Shown here one piece after another: positions 18,445 to 27,529 of a stretch of DNA of 64,000 nucleotides (positions are counted from its first letter, which is position 1; each line of letters opens with the position of its first letter). The stretch is taken from NCBI GenBank assembly GCA_001770855.1, contig MESE01000047.1:22547-86546 (forward strand). The letters run 5' to 3'. Made by a program: the position numbers and the translations under genes. Source of the DNA: Burkholderiales bacterium RIFCSPLOWO2_02_FULL_57_36. GTDB lineage: Bacteria; Pseudomonadota; Gammaproteobacteria; Burkholderiales; Burkholderiaceae_D. The notes below the pieces were generated by a model that worked only from the letters and a program-made list of their open reading frames with translations, made no database searches and was not told the DNA's origin.

Positions 18445-20628
18445 ATGCCCGCTATCATGGCTGTTATTGCATGTATTGAGCTAAATAACGATCTACATGC
18501 CCCAACGGGTTCATACATAGAAAGCCGCTTCAAAATGACATCAAGTTATCTGACTACGCTCGCGCCGGACAATGAAACCAACGCAAAAGCACAGGCAAAA
18601 ATTCGCGCAACTGTCGGATTGCCAGTCATATTGCTTATGTCGCTTTCACTATGGTATTGGGACAGCCCGCACGGGCCTGAAGGCCTAATAGGCGGTTTAA
18701 TCGTCTTTCTTCTGCATACAACATATATCTTTATCACGCTGTTCGTAGCAGTTCGCAACCGATCATTCAACGCGGCACGGCTTGTATATATTACCGCAGT
18801 CCTCGACCCTCTAATGTTGTCTGGATGGCTTGCGGTTTTAGGTGATGCGGGAGGACTGTTTGTTTGCTTTTATCTGTTCACGATTCTTGGTTTTGGCTTC
18901 CGAATGGGCCATCAGCCAATGTGGATTTGTCAAGTATCATCCATACTTGGTTTCAGCATCGCAATGCTAGTGAATCCAATATGGAAAGAACATCCAATCA
19001 TTGGGTTTTCCTTTCTGATGCTGCTCGTCGTCGTTCCTATGTATGCAACTGGCTTGATTAAACAGTTGAGAGATGCTCGTGCTCATGCGGAAAGAGAGAG
19101 TCAGGCAAAGTCACAGTTGTTGGCAAAAGTAAGTCATGAACTTAGAACCCCGCTTTCTGGAATCATTGCATCGGCACAGCTTATGGAGGCAGAAGCGCAC
19201 GATCAATCCGTTGTGAAGCGTGCCAAAACCATCCTGAGTTTATCCGAGGACTTACTGCTGGAGATAAATGACCTGCTGGATTCGGCAAAATATGAAGCAA
19301 AATCCCTTGTTATCGAATCCGCCTTATTCAATTTAACTGACGTGCTGGACCAGGTGTATTTAACACTGGAGTCAACGGCGGTAGCCAAAGGCATTGAATT
19401 CACCATTGATATCGACGAAGAGATACAGGACATGGTCCAAGGAGATTCACATTACCTGAACCGAGTTTTGATCAATATTGCTGGGAACGCGGTGAAATTT
19501 ACCGAAAAAGGCAAAGTTGATGTCTATCTCAACTTAATCGAAAGCGGTTCTGATTATTATCGAATTCGGTTTGGTATTCGCGATACCGGTATCGGAATAC
19601 CGAAGGAGCTACATCAGCATATTTTTGAGCCATTCTTCCAAGCATCCCAAGGTACAACGCGCAGATATGGGGGAACAGGTCTCGGCATGAGTATTGCCAA
19701 AGAAATTGTTACCTTGATGGGAGGGGATCTGCTATTGGAGAGCGAGTTGGGTGAGGGAAGCCATTTTTACTTCGACCTGAAATTACCAAAGGTTCTTAAG
19801 ACATCTCAAAAAAGCGCGGTTGCGTTAGGTGTTCCAGTCGTATACGGTAAAAAAATTCTCGTCGCAGACGACAATTCAACGAATGTTGTGTTGATTAAAG
19901 AATTATTAGAACGTGACCGACACCAAGTAACAGTAGCAAATACCGGGCAAGAAGCACTTGATCTTCTTAGTGTTGCGAATGTCGACCTGATTTTTCTTGA
20001 TTACAACATGGGAGATATCGATGGTGCGACAGTTCTACAAATTTATCGTTTTGGCAAACTAGATACGGCTCCGGCATTTTTCCTTACCGCGGATACCACC
20101 ATCAGCACCGCGGACAAGCTAAGAGATTCGGGCGCAGTCGGCATATTGCATAAGCCGATCACCAGCGATGGATTGAGACAGGCGATTGCGACGATATTTG
20201 AATCAGAGGCAGTAATGATTTCGACCACGTCCGCACCTGCATCATTAAAACCCGTCCCGGCTCAATACATTGATCATGCCGTAATAGAAGACTTGCAAAC
20301 ATTGTGTCCGCGTCCGGAGTTTCTCACCGAAGTATTGGAAAATGCAACATTAGACATTGAACGAAACTGCAATGGGGTGGTAACAGCACTTGGCGCAGAA
20401 GACATTATGCAGATTCACGATAGCGCACATGCGCTAAAGGGAGTCTCCGACAGCATCGGAGCAGTACGTCTTTCGATATTGGCAAAAAAGCTGATGAAAA
20501 TCACGCTATGGGAGCTTAAGTCGAGCAAAGACCGTTGGGCAAAGGATATTCTGGAGGCAAGGACGCACAGTGTAAATGCGATTCAAAACATTCTTTCGAA
20601 TCAAAAAATTACAAACGCGAGTACTTGA
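18445..20628 (+). CDS. rpfC: RpfC-like hybrid sensor histidine kinase
   Basis: Up to 727 residues; ATGs at 18457 and 18535 are alternative starts and none has a strong ribosome site. The N-terminal sensor region (about 55-205) contains five or more membrane helices with short loops. A HisKA domain has SHELRTP with His231, and the ATPase domain has the N box NIAGNAVKF and G boxes DTGIGIP and GGTGLGMSIAK. A receiver domain (470-585) has DD at 476-477 and phosphoacceptor Asp520, and an HPt domain has His663 in AHALKGVS. This order, and convergence on an RpfF gene, matches the DSF receptor RpfC. GC here is about 40-47 % by hand count on two lines, lower than in the flanking housekeeping genes. 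Confidence 0.85.
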   Translation: MPAIMAVIACIELNNDLHAPTGSYIESRFKMTSSYLTTLAPDNETNAKAQAKIRATVGLPVILLMSLSLWYWDSPHGPEGLIGGLIVFLLHTTYIFITLFVAVRNRSFNAARLVYITAVLDPLMLSGWLAVLGDAGGLFVCFYLFTILGFGFRMGHQPMWICQVSSILGFSIAMLVNPIWKEHPIIGFSFLMLLVVVPMYATGLIKQLRDARAHAERESQAKSQLLAKVSHELRTPLSGIIASAQLMEAEAHDQSVVKRAKTILSLSEDLLLEINDLLDSAKYEAKSLVIESALFNLTDVLDQVYLTLESTAVAKGIEFTIDIDEEIQDMVQGDSHYLNRVLINIAGNAVKFTEKGKVDVYLNLIESGSDYYRIRFGIRDTGIGIPKELHQHIFEPFFQASQGTTRRYGGTGLGMSIAKEIVTLMGGDLLLESELGEGSHFYFDLKLPKVLKTSQKSAVALGVPVVYGKKILVADDNSTNVVLIKELLERDRHQVTVANTGQEALDLLSVANVDLIFLDYNMGDIDGATVLQIYRFGKLDTAPAFFLTADTTISTADKLRDSGAVGILHKPITSDGLRQAIATIFESEAVMISTTSAPASLKPVPAQYIDHAVIEDLQTLCPRPEFLTEVLENATLDIERNCNGVVTALGAEDIMQIHDSAHALKGVSDSIGAVRLSILAKKLMKITLWELKSSKDRWAKDILEARTHSVNAIQNILSNQKITNAST

Positions 20629-20751
20629 CTTGTAGCATTTCATTGCTGCGTATAGCTTCCCCGTCCAAGCTTGTAATAACCGGCATTTGATGTTTTGGAC
20701 ATCGTCCGAAGAAGTCGCGCCTCGGCAGAAAAACCAATTTTAGCCTCCAAC

Positions 20752-20786
20752 CAAATAGTGGCCAGAAAGGTTCTGGCCACTATTTG
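20752..20786. terminator. Bidirectional terminator between rpfC and rpfF
   Basis: A perfect 16-bp stem (20752-20767 with 20771-20786) around a three-base loop, GC-rich at the tip and A/T-rich at the base, lying between the two convergent genes. A second near-perfect palindrome follows at 20791-20808. It probably ends transcription from both sides. Confidence 0.8.
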
Positions 20787-20823
20787 ATGAACCTGTAAAT
20801 TTGCAGGTCAGTGCAACATTATT

Positions 20824-21726
20824 CTAGGCCGCAAGTGCGGTTGATGATTGTTGGGCGCTATTTTGCATCATGATGAGCATGTCCATCATTCTTAATTCCT
20901 CCGCGCTCAATCTCAACGCCAAATCAACCCATTCCTCGACAACCGTTAGCATCTCATCGAAATTGAGGGGTGCAAGCCTGTGCCTTGCACGTTGAAGCAT
21001 CTCACGTGCGTGACGTCTCTTCGAATGTGTAGCAATGAATTTCTCTACCGCGAGATTTCCTTCACCGCGCGCGCACACTTCATCGACTACTCCCATTTCT
21101 TTCAGCTCAGTTGCCGAATAGATGCGAGCACTGGTCATCATGCGTTCTGCCTGATAAACGCCAATACGACGCGCGAGCAAGCTCATGCCGCCTGTGCATG
21201 GAAACAGGCCAAACATGATTTCCGGAAAGCCAAATGTACTGTGTTCCTCGGCAATTAGGAAGTCTGCGCTTAGCGCTGCTTCGAATCCGCCACCAAAAGC
21301 CCTTCCCTGCACCAATGCGATCGTTGTCATTACACCGTTGGAGCTAGTTGCCCAGTCATACATAATGTCGAGGCAAAGGCGAGAATACTGGTACAACGAT
21401 GCTTTGTCTTTATTGCGTATGCATTGACGAAAATGTTTCAAATCTCCTCCGAGATTGAAGTATTCGGGATGCTCCGATCTCATCACTGCATAATGGACTG
21501 GCATCGCTCTTCCGTCTGAATGCCAATGACAGGAATTTACTTTCATGGTGTGAGCCATTGAACGAAGATTGTGCAGGAGTGGCAGTGAAAAATTCTGAAC
21601 AGGTCCAGAAGTGTTCTTTTTCATTGTGACCCACAGGGTATTGCACATTTTCGTATCGAGTTCTACGTCGATGTAGTCATAAACCAATTTTTCGGAAAGT
21701 GGCAACGAAAAGTCTAAGGCACCCAT
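20824..21726 (-). CDS. rpfF: RpfF-like DSF synthase (crotonase family)
   Basis: 300 residues from the ATG at 21726, with GAGGGAG eight bases upstream; the frame continues into the KAS gene but that part is not family-like. The crotonase core has FNLGGDLKHF, ALVQGRAFGGGFEAAL and FGFPEIMFGLFP. The two catalytic glutamates of RpfF enzymes are Glu149 and Glu169, 20 residues apart as in Xanthomonas RpfF (141 and 161). RpfF dehydrates 3-hydroxyacyl-ACP and releases the cis-2-unsaturated fatty acid. An ordinary enoyl-CoA hydratase is unlikely because of the long N terminus and the context. It follows the ketosynthase gene by 47 bases. Confidence 0.88.
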   Translation of the reverse strand: MGALDFSLPLSEKLVYDYIDVELDTKMCNTLWVTMKKNTSGPVQNFSLPLLHNLRSMAHTMKVNSCHWHSDGRAMPVHYAVMRSEHPEYFNLGGDLKHFRQCIRNKDKASLYQYSRLCLDIMYDWATSSNGVMTTIALVQGRAFGGGFEAALSADFLIAEEHSTFGFPEIMFGLFPCTGGMSLLARRIGVYQAERMMTSARIYSATELKEMGVVDEVCARGEGNLAVEKFIATHSKRRHAREMLQRARHRLAPLNFDEMLTVVEEWVDLALRLSAEELRMMDMLIMMQNSAQQSSTALAA

Positions 21727-21773
21727 ATCTGATACTCCCTCACATTGATGAAATGCACCGAAATAAATTAGCG

Positions 21774-23021
21774 TTACGACGGCAGTTCGCGGTGCTTCGA
21801 AATGACCAACGCCACATTGGTACCGCCAAACCCGCAAGAAAATGACATCGCTCGTTCAATCGAATGATTCAGCAACGGCTTGTTTGGAATATGATTTAGT
21901 GAGCACTTTGGATCCATTTCATCCATGTGCATCGTCGCTGGGACGAATTCGCCTCGTATCGCGGCGATCGTAATGAGAAGTTCTAAACTGCTCGCAGCAC
22001 CGAGCAAGTGGCCATGCACGGACTTGGTAGAGCTGACTAAGGCGCAATCCGGCCCATCACCAAAGACTGAGCGAATCGCGGTGGCTTCAACTTCGTCCCC
22101 CCCCTTGGTGGCGGTCCCGTGCGCATTGAAATATCCGATGTCCTCTGGGGTGAGTCTGGCATCGCTTAGGGCCAAACGAATAGCGGCAGCCTGTCCTTCG
22201 GCCTTCGGCGTACCGATATGGTAGCCGTCTGAAGCAATCCCGTATCCGGATAAGGTGGCATAACATGTAGCGCCGCGATTCTTTGCATGCTCTTCCGATT
22301 CCAGCATGATGAATGCAGCGCCCTCGCCTAGCACCAATCCGCCACGATTCTTGGCAAAGGGCTTGCAAGTGCGGCCAGGGTCCGTTGAATCCGGTGTCGC
22401 CAGTGCCCGCGTTCCCTCGAATAATCCGTACAGGCATGCTGTTAAAGGCGCCTCTGCCCCTCCCGCAACCGCAACATCTAGATATCCGTCGCGGACTGCG
22501 CGAAAAGCCTCTCCGATTGCGCTGCCCGAGGAAGCACACGCACTGCCATGGGTCATTACCGGACCTAGAATCTGGTGACGTATTGAAATTTGTGCCGCAC
22601 CACCGTTCTGCATAATCGCCATGGCTGAGTATGGTCGCGATGCTTGCTTTCCCTCAATCAATAATTGTTGGTACCATGCCTGTTCGGTTTCTGATCCGCC
22701 TTTAACACTTCCAAAATAAAGGCCGGCCCTGTCTTTGAATTCCGCAAAATTCTCAAACCCGGCATCATGTATGGCCTGCCGCGCGGCGAGAATAGCCATT
22801 TGCTGGCAACGGTCCAAATACGGTAATTCGAGCTTAGTGAAGTGTTCTGTAAATGACTGTGGAATTGAACCGGAAGGAAACTGTTTCGCCAGAGGCGCAG
22901 CTGTATGAAGTGAGATCCCGGAGCGCCCAGATAGAAGAGAGGCAGTCAATTCTTCAATATTAAGGCCGATCGGCGATATTACGCCCATTCCAGTAATTAC
23001 AACGGTGCGGCTTTCGGACAT
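21774..23021 (-). CDS. Beta-ketoacyl-ACP synthase II-like (FabF family)
   Basis: 415 residues, full length. The thiolase-fold active site is complete: Cys162 in THGSACASSGSAIG, His301 in NAHGTATKGGDEVE and His338 in STKSVHGHLLGA. The Cys context is ACASS rather than the usual TACA(T/S) of the housekeeping FabF, so this is a divergent paralogue, as found in secondary-metabolite and aryl-polyene clusters. It is the first gene of a probable two-gene operon with rpfF. It would elongate acyl chains on an ACP, plausibly the one encoded at 17951-18202. Confidence 0.9.
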   Translation of the reverse strand: MSESRTVVITGMGVISPIGLNIEELTASLLSGRSGISLHTAAPLAKQFPSGSIPQSFTEHFTKLELPYLDRCQQMAILAARQAIHDAGFENFAEFKDRAGLYFGSVKGGSETEQAWYQQLLIEGKQASRPYSAMAIMQNGGAAQISIRHQILGPVMTHGSACASSGSAIGEAFRAVRDGYLDVAVAGGAEAPLTACLYGLFEGTRALATPDSTDPGRTCKPFAKNRGGLVLGEGAAFIMLESEEHAKNRGATCYATLSGYGIASDGYHIGTPKAEGQAAAIRLALSDARLTPEDIGYFNAHGTATKGGDEVEATAIRSVFGDGPDCALVSSTKSVHGHLLGAASSLELLITIAAIRGEFVPATMHMDEMDPKCSLNHIPNKPLLNHSIERAMSFSCGFGGTNVALVISKHRELPS

Positions 23022-23754
23022 TGTTGATCCAATCCTTGGTTGATCTCTCCAAATTCAAAAAATGCATTACTGTTTAACAGTTGGAGAAAGTTCGTTTAAA
23101 AAAGGCGGTGATCATTTTTTTTTGCTGACTGTTGTTCCATGAGTTTCGCTGTAGCGTCATTGTCGAATACTCTCAAGATAAGTTGATTCATGGAAACATT
23201 TTATTACCTACTTTCAACACTTTTCAAAGATCCTAAGAGAGTTATATTTCCGCAAGTTTCTACTAGTTAATCATCGTGAGCAACTAATTCCAAATACATA
23301 CATTAACAAAACACAATAGTGGCCCAGTAAGACATTAATATTCCGTATCGTTTGCTCGACGATAGGCGGCATTCGTTTTCAATAGAAACCGATATTTGTG
23401 CTTATTCCAATGGGCCACGACGCAGTGCATCTTTGGCGAATCTGCGATGGCTTGCCCGCAGGAGGTATTCCAGGGACAAGCCATTGCCATTACGCCGCCG
23501 CGAGGCATATTTTGCGCTATCCCGATTTCACCTTCGTTCCGAAAACAAACTGCTTTCGCTCTGCCGGTTGGAGCAGGCGGGGCGGAACTTAGCTCCAGCG
23601 TGACACGTTTCCAAACTAGATAAACCGGCGCCAACGTAGCTAAAAGTAGCTTGGCCGAAGAGAGATGTTTTACAAAATGTTTCGGTGCGGATCTGAAGTC
23701 CTGCTTGAAACTTCGGGGAAGTAAGGATGGTTGACGGGTTGAAGGCGTAGCCAA
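23022..23754. other. AT-rich spacer between the KAS gene and rpfG
   Basis: About 730 bases without a convincing gene. The right side of the KAS start (23022-23340) is AT-rich with runs of T, and probably holds the promoter of the KAS-rpfF operon. From 23335 to 23754 an open frame of 139 codons exists on the minus strand from a TTG that directly follows the rpfG stop; it has eight or so cysteine and histidine residues in its second half but no recognisable family, no good ribosome site, and competing frames on both strands. I do not call it a gene. Confidence 0.4.
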
Positions 23755-24852
23755 TCAACCGTCCGCCAATAATCGATGAATTGCTCGCACCTGGTCGATA
23801 TTGGCCACAAATACATCAACTAGCTCTGGATCAAAATGCAGGCCTTTTTGCTCAAGGATGTGATTCACCGCCATATCCCATTCCCATGCCGGCTTGTATG
23901 ACCGCTCCGAGGTAAGCGCATCAAATACATCGGCCAACGCGACGATCCGTGCCTCCACCGGGATCTCTCTACCCTTTAGTCCGGATGGATAACCGCTGCC
24001 GTCATATTTCTCATGATGGCTCTGCGCAATGACCGCAGCCGCCTGCAGGAATCGTGAAGGACTATCTTTCAGGATTTCATAGCCGATCTGCGGGTGAGCT
24101 TTCATGATCAAGGTTTCTTCCGGTGTCAGCCGTCCCTTCTTTTGCAATATCGCGTCCGGTATCCCGATCTTGCCGATATCATGCATTGGGGCAGCCAATT
24201 CGATCGCTTCGACCTGGTCTTCATCCAGGCAGATGGCGCGGGCGATCAACGCAGAATACATGGCCATCCGTTTCAACTGCGAACCGATCACGGCATGCCT
24301 GCGATCGGCGGCACCGGCCAGCCGGAACAATGTGTCCATTTCCCTTAAGCGCAAGTCGCGCTTCACCTCTTCGATACGCTCCTCCAGCATGCGTGCATGC
24401 TTGCTGTTGGCGACGTATTGTTGACGCAGGTTGAGCAGGTTCTGGCATCGAACGCGGCATTCGGTCGGATCTACGGGTCGAATCAAGTAATCGCTCGCAC
24501 CGGCTTCGAAGGCACGGTAAAGGACTTCCCGATTACTTACTACGGTGGTCATGACGATTGGAAGCTGCTGATAAGAGTAGATGCGCCGTAACTGCCGAAT
24601 CGTCTCTATCCCATCCATCCCCGGCATCTTGTAGTCGGTCAGCACAAGATCCAGCGGTGCGCTACGGGCATATTCGATGGCTTCCGTCGCATCGGAAAAC
24701 ATCATGATATTGATTTTTTTATCGATACTCTTGATGACTTCAGCGAGTACCAAGCGTCCTGTGCTTTGGTCGTCCAGCACCATGACCGTGGGGCTTACGG
24801 TACGGAATTGATGCAGTTCGAATACGGGAGCCAATCTTCTCTTCGCAGACAT
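23755..24852 (-). CDS. rpfG: RpfG-like response regulator with HD-GYP domain
   Basis: 365 residues from the ATG at 24852; a TTG six codons upstream is possible. The receiver domain has DD at 27-28 and phosphoacceptor Asp73 in LTDYKMPGMDG. A coiled linker (about 145-170) leads to an HD-GYP domain with HDIGKIG (224-230) and HHEKYDGSGYP (279-289), all metal ligands present, so it should hydrolyse cyclic di-GMP. In DSF systems RpfC phosphorylates RpfG. Here it is separated from KAS-rpfF by 733 bases and is transcribed in the same direction, probably as its own unit. Confidence 0.87.
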   Translation of the reverse strand: MSAKRRLAPVFELHQFRTVSPTVMVLDDQSTGRLVLAEVIKSIDKKINIMMFSDATEAIEYARSAPLDLVLTDYKMPGMDGIETIRQLRRIYSYQQLPIVMTTVVSNREVLYRAFEAGASDYLIRPVDPTECRVRCQNLLNLRQQYVANSKHARMLEERIEEVKRDLRLREMDTLFRLAGAADRRHAVIGSQLKRMAMYSALIARAICLDEDQVEAIELAAPMHDIGKIGIPDAILQKKGRLTPEETLIMKAHPQIGYEILKDSPSRFLQAAAVIAQSHHEKYDGSGYPSGLKGREIPVEARIVALADVFDALTSERSYKPAWEWDMAVNHILEQKGLHFDPELVDVFVANIDQVRAIHRLLADG

Positions 24853-25083
24853 GTTTTCAGGCTCGGGCAATGAAGATTAATAAAGTATGCCGCATTCCCC
24901 GGAAACTGTGAAACATTAGTTGCATGAACCCAAGAGATTTATGCCCACCGCACCGAATCTGGATTGAAGTCGCGACCTTCGGATGTTCATGAACGCCATA
25001 TCATGATGATGCGAAAAACATAAGTCACAATAGAAGAATCGGTCGGGATAGCGCTGCCAATTCCACTTGTGCGGTTGCGTTGA

Positions 25084-25704
25084 TCAATAACTGTTCGTCG
25101 ATCGCGGAGCATCTTCGGCGTCGCCAAGCAATAGACCTTTCAGCTTGGTGTCGGCAGGTTTTTCACCTAGCCAGATTTTCAGAATCACGTTATAGAAAGC
25201 CGGCTCCGGAATGACATCAATGATTTTCTTGTTATTGAGATGAATGTGCGTGCCGGAGTTTGGAATCCAGTCTATCGTAATGACGTCACCCTTCTTCAAC
25301 ACCGGGATCGAAGCGAACATTTCGCCGAATTTCATCAACGGAGTTATGAGCTTGGCCCGCTCCGCTCTTTCAGAGTTCTTCTGGATACCGGCCATGAACG
25401 ATTGTCCGAACTCTTCGTTGCTGACTTCCCTTAACATGACCAGCGTAATGCGCTTGGATCCGGGTGCCGCGAGAACATCCGGGACGCTTGTTTTTTTTGT
25501 ATTGAGATACAAACCAGCGACATATACCTTGAAGATCGCCTTGTAGCGGACGCCTACGCCGTTAAGTCTTATTTCCTGATCGCCGACCTTGACTGCATCT
25601 TCAACTTTGACGCCGCTCAGTTCCGCCGCAAAAGCAAATGCAGGCATCAACGACGCGGCGCAGGCAATAACGAATGCGCAAATAATGCGAATACCAAAAG
25701 TCAT
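25084..25704 (-). CDS. Chalcone isomerase-like exported protein
   Basis: 206 residues from the ATG at 25704, preceded by GGAG. The N-terminal signal peptide is cleaved near AFA-AELSG (about residue 26). The chalcone-isomerase-fold pattern follows: LNGVGVRYKAIFKVYVAGLYL, KRITLVMLREVSNEEFGQSF, and a late GDVITIDWIP and VILKIWLGEKPAD. Bacterial members of this family are periplasmic proteins of unknown role, and the plant catalytic residues are not conserved in them. It lies alone between rpfG and the dnaJ terminator. Confidence 0.88.
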   Translation of the reverse strand: MTFGIRIICAFVIACAASLMPAFAFAAELSGVKVEDAVKVGDQEIRLNGVGVRYKAIFKVYVAGLYLNTKKTSVPDVLAAPGSKRITLVMLREVSNEEFGQSFMAGIQKNSERAERAKLITPLMKFGEMFASIPVLKKGDVITIDWIPNSGTHIHLNNKKIIDVIPEPAFYNVILKIWLGEKPADTKLKGLLLGDAEDAPRSTNSY

Positions 25705-25866
25705 ATCATCTCCAGAAAACATCAATGGGGTTTCATACGGAAGCAAAAAATAGAACGATCGTTTTATTTCCTAACTTCAAGAGTAAAGAAAGCGCCTGTA
25801 TTGTGCAATCTAAACAACTACTATTTTTTGCCAGTATTGAGCCTGCAATGATCGAATGCCCGACGA

Positions 25867-25902
25867 TAAAAAAACCGCCGGTCCGGTCGAACCAGCGGTT
25901 TC
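25867..25902 (-). terminator. Intrinsic terminator, probably of dnaJ
   Basis: An 11-bp stem (AAACCGCTGGT against ACCGGCGGTTT on the minus strand, one G-T pair) with an eight-base loop, followed by four more T residues. It faces the end of dnaJ but lies 226 bases away from the stop, beyond the palindromic element at 25940-26113. Confidence 0.75.
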
Positions 25903-25939
25903 AGAGCTTCGACAGATCTTTCCAATATTTTTATGCCGA

Positions 25940-26113
25940 CGGCACTAAGGGCTCGCGCAGCAATAAGTTAGGCAATTTTGCTGGCCGTACCGGGCGCGCT
26001 GCCGCGTTGTCCGTCGCTAGCAGTGCTCGCACTGCGTCGCGCCGTACGCCTTGCAGTGCATCCCGCCACGACCGCCAAATGACCTAACTTATTACTGCAC
26101 GGGCCCTAAGCCG
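25940..26113. repeat. Palindromic intergenic element, MITE-like
   Basis: An imperfect palindrome about 174 bases long. Its arms 25948-25972 and 26083-26107 match at 22 of 25 positions as inverted repeats, sharing ATAAGTTAGG at the inner end, and similarity continues outward for some eight bases with a gap. The interior is GC-rich with a perfect short hairpin (26020-26026 with 26029-26035). No protein is encoded. Terminal inverted repeats, small size and position between dnaJ and its terminator suggest a non-autonomous mobile element or a species-specific repeat. Other copies cannot be seen in this window. Confidence 0.65.
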
Positions 26114-26127
26114 TACGCATTTTGAAC

Positions 26128-27261
26128 TTATTCGAAAAATTCTTTGACCTTGTCTTTCCATGATTTGCTTTGCGGGCTGTGTTTGGCGCCGCCTTCGCTG
26201 GTAAGCTGCTCGAATTCGCGCAACATTTCCTTTTGCCTTTCGGTTAGCTTGACTGGCGTTTCAACCACAACATGACAGAACAGATCGCCCGCATAGCCCG
26301 ATCGCACACCTTTGATGCCTTTGCTGCGCAGGCGGAATGTCTTGCCGGATTGCGTTCCGTCCGGAATCGTGAAGGACACCTTGCCGCTCAAGGTAGGCAC
26401 TTCGATTTCACCGCCGAGCGCGGCTTTGGCAAATGAAATCGGCATCTCGCAATGCAGATCGTCCCCCTCGCGCTGAAATACCGGATGCGGCTTGATATGG
26501 ATTTCGACATACAAGTCGCCCGGCGGCCCGCCATTCATGCCGGGCTCGCCATTGCCGGACGAGCGGATTCGCATTCCATCGTCGATGCCGGCCGGAATCT
26601 TGACTTCGAGTGTCTTGTTGCGTTTGATCCGCCCTGCGCCATTGCAAGTCGTGCAAGGATCAGGAACCACCTTGCCGCTGCCATGGCATTTCGGACATGT
26701 CTGCTGAATGCTGAAAAATCCCTGCTGCATGCGAACCTGGCCATGACCGCCGCACGTCGGACAGGTGGTCGGTGAGGTTCCGGGCTTGGCGCCCGACCCG
26801 TGACAAACATCACATCCATCCCATGACGGTACGCGGATAGTGGTATCAAATCCGTTGGCGGCTTGTTCCAGCGAGATTTCAAGGTTGTAGCGCAAATCAG
26901 CGCCTCGATATACTTGCGGCCCGCCGCGTCCGCCACCGGCACGTCCGCCACTGAAAATATCACCAAAAATATCGCCGAACGCGTCCGCAAAACCACCTGC
27001 ATTGCCGCCGAAGCCGCCTGCGCCACCCATATTCGGATCCACGCCGGCATGTCCGTAACGGTCATACGCATCTTTCTTTTGCGGGTCGGACAACATTTCG
27101 TAGGCTTCCTTGGCCTCTTTGAACTTGTCTTCGGAACCTTTGCTATCCGGATTGCGATCCGGATGATATTTCATTGCGAGTTTGCGATATGCCTTCTTGA
27201 TTTCTTCGTCAGAGGCATTTTTTCCTACACCCAGTACTTCGTAAAAATCACGCTTCGCCAT
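26128..27261 (-). CDS. dnaJ: Chaperone DnaJ (Hsp40)
   Basis: 377 residues, family length. The J domain has [11 protein letters not shown] with the HPD triad near residue 33, followed by a Gly/Phe-rich linker ([16 protein letters not shown]), and four zinc repeats: [24 protein letters not shown] and CTTCNGAG. The C-terminal substrate domain is complete. DnaJ delivers unfolded clients to DnaK and stimulates its ATPase. It is 268 bases after dnaK, beyond a strong terminator, so it may have its own promoter or rely on readthrough. Confidence 0.98.
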   Translation of the reverse strand: MAKRDFYEVLGVGKNASDEEIKKAYRKLAMKYHPDRNPDSKGSEDKFKEAKEAYEMLSDPQKKDAYDRYGHAGVDPNMGGAGGFGGNAGGFADAFGDIFGDIFSGGRAGGGRGGPQVYRGADLRYNLEISLEQAANGFDTTIRVPSWDGCDVCHGSGAKPGTSPTTCPTCGGHGQVRMQQGFFSIQQTCPKCHGSGKVVPDPCTTCNGAGRIKRNKTLEVKIPAGIDDGMRIRSSGNGEPGMNGGPPGDLYVEIHIKPHPVFQREGDDLHCEMPISFAKAALGGEIEVPTLSGKVSFTIPDGTQSGKTFRLRSKGIKGVRSGYAGDLFCHVVVETPVKLTERQKEMLREFEQLTSEGGAKHSPQSKSWKDKVKEFFE

Positions 27262-27447
27262 ATTGTCGGAACCTTGTTATCGAGATAGTTATGAGCCGCC
27301 TTGCGAATTGCGTAGGAACTAGCGGCGACCGTATATCGTGCGTAAAACGTCAAATCCGGGGAATCCCAATCCAGCCTTCACTGTTAGGGCTTTCCCGACT
27401 CGGCGTCGAATCCATCCGCATAAACAATTCATAACATGCTCACTACG

Positions 27448-27494
27448 AAAAACGCCGAGCCGGAGGCTGCATGGCAGCAGCTCCAACTCGGCGG
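27448..27494 (-). terminator. Intrinsic terminator after dnaK
   Basis: A long hairpin: CGCCGAG/CTCGGCG at the base, then an internal loop, GGAG/CTCC, and GCTGC/GCAGC at the tip; on the minus strand TTTTT follows directly. It lies about 35 bases past the dnaK stop. Confidence 0.85.
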
Positions 27495-27529
27495 GTCATT
27501 ACGGCGCAGACCGTATGACTGGGAATACC

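Noticed and set aside
23335..23760. Transposase remnant in the gap before rpfG
   Set aside because: No terminal inverted repeats, DDE or HTH motif could be seen in any frame.
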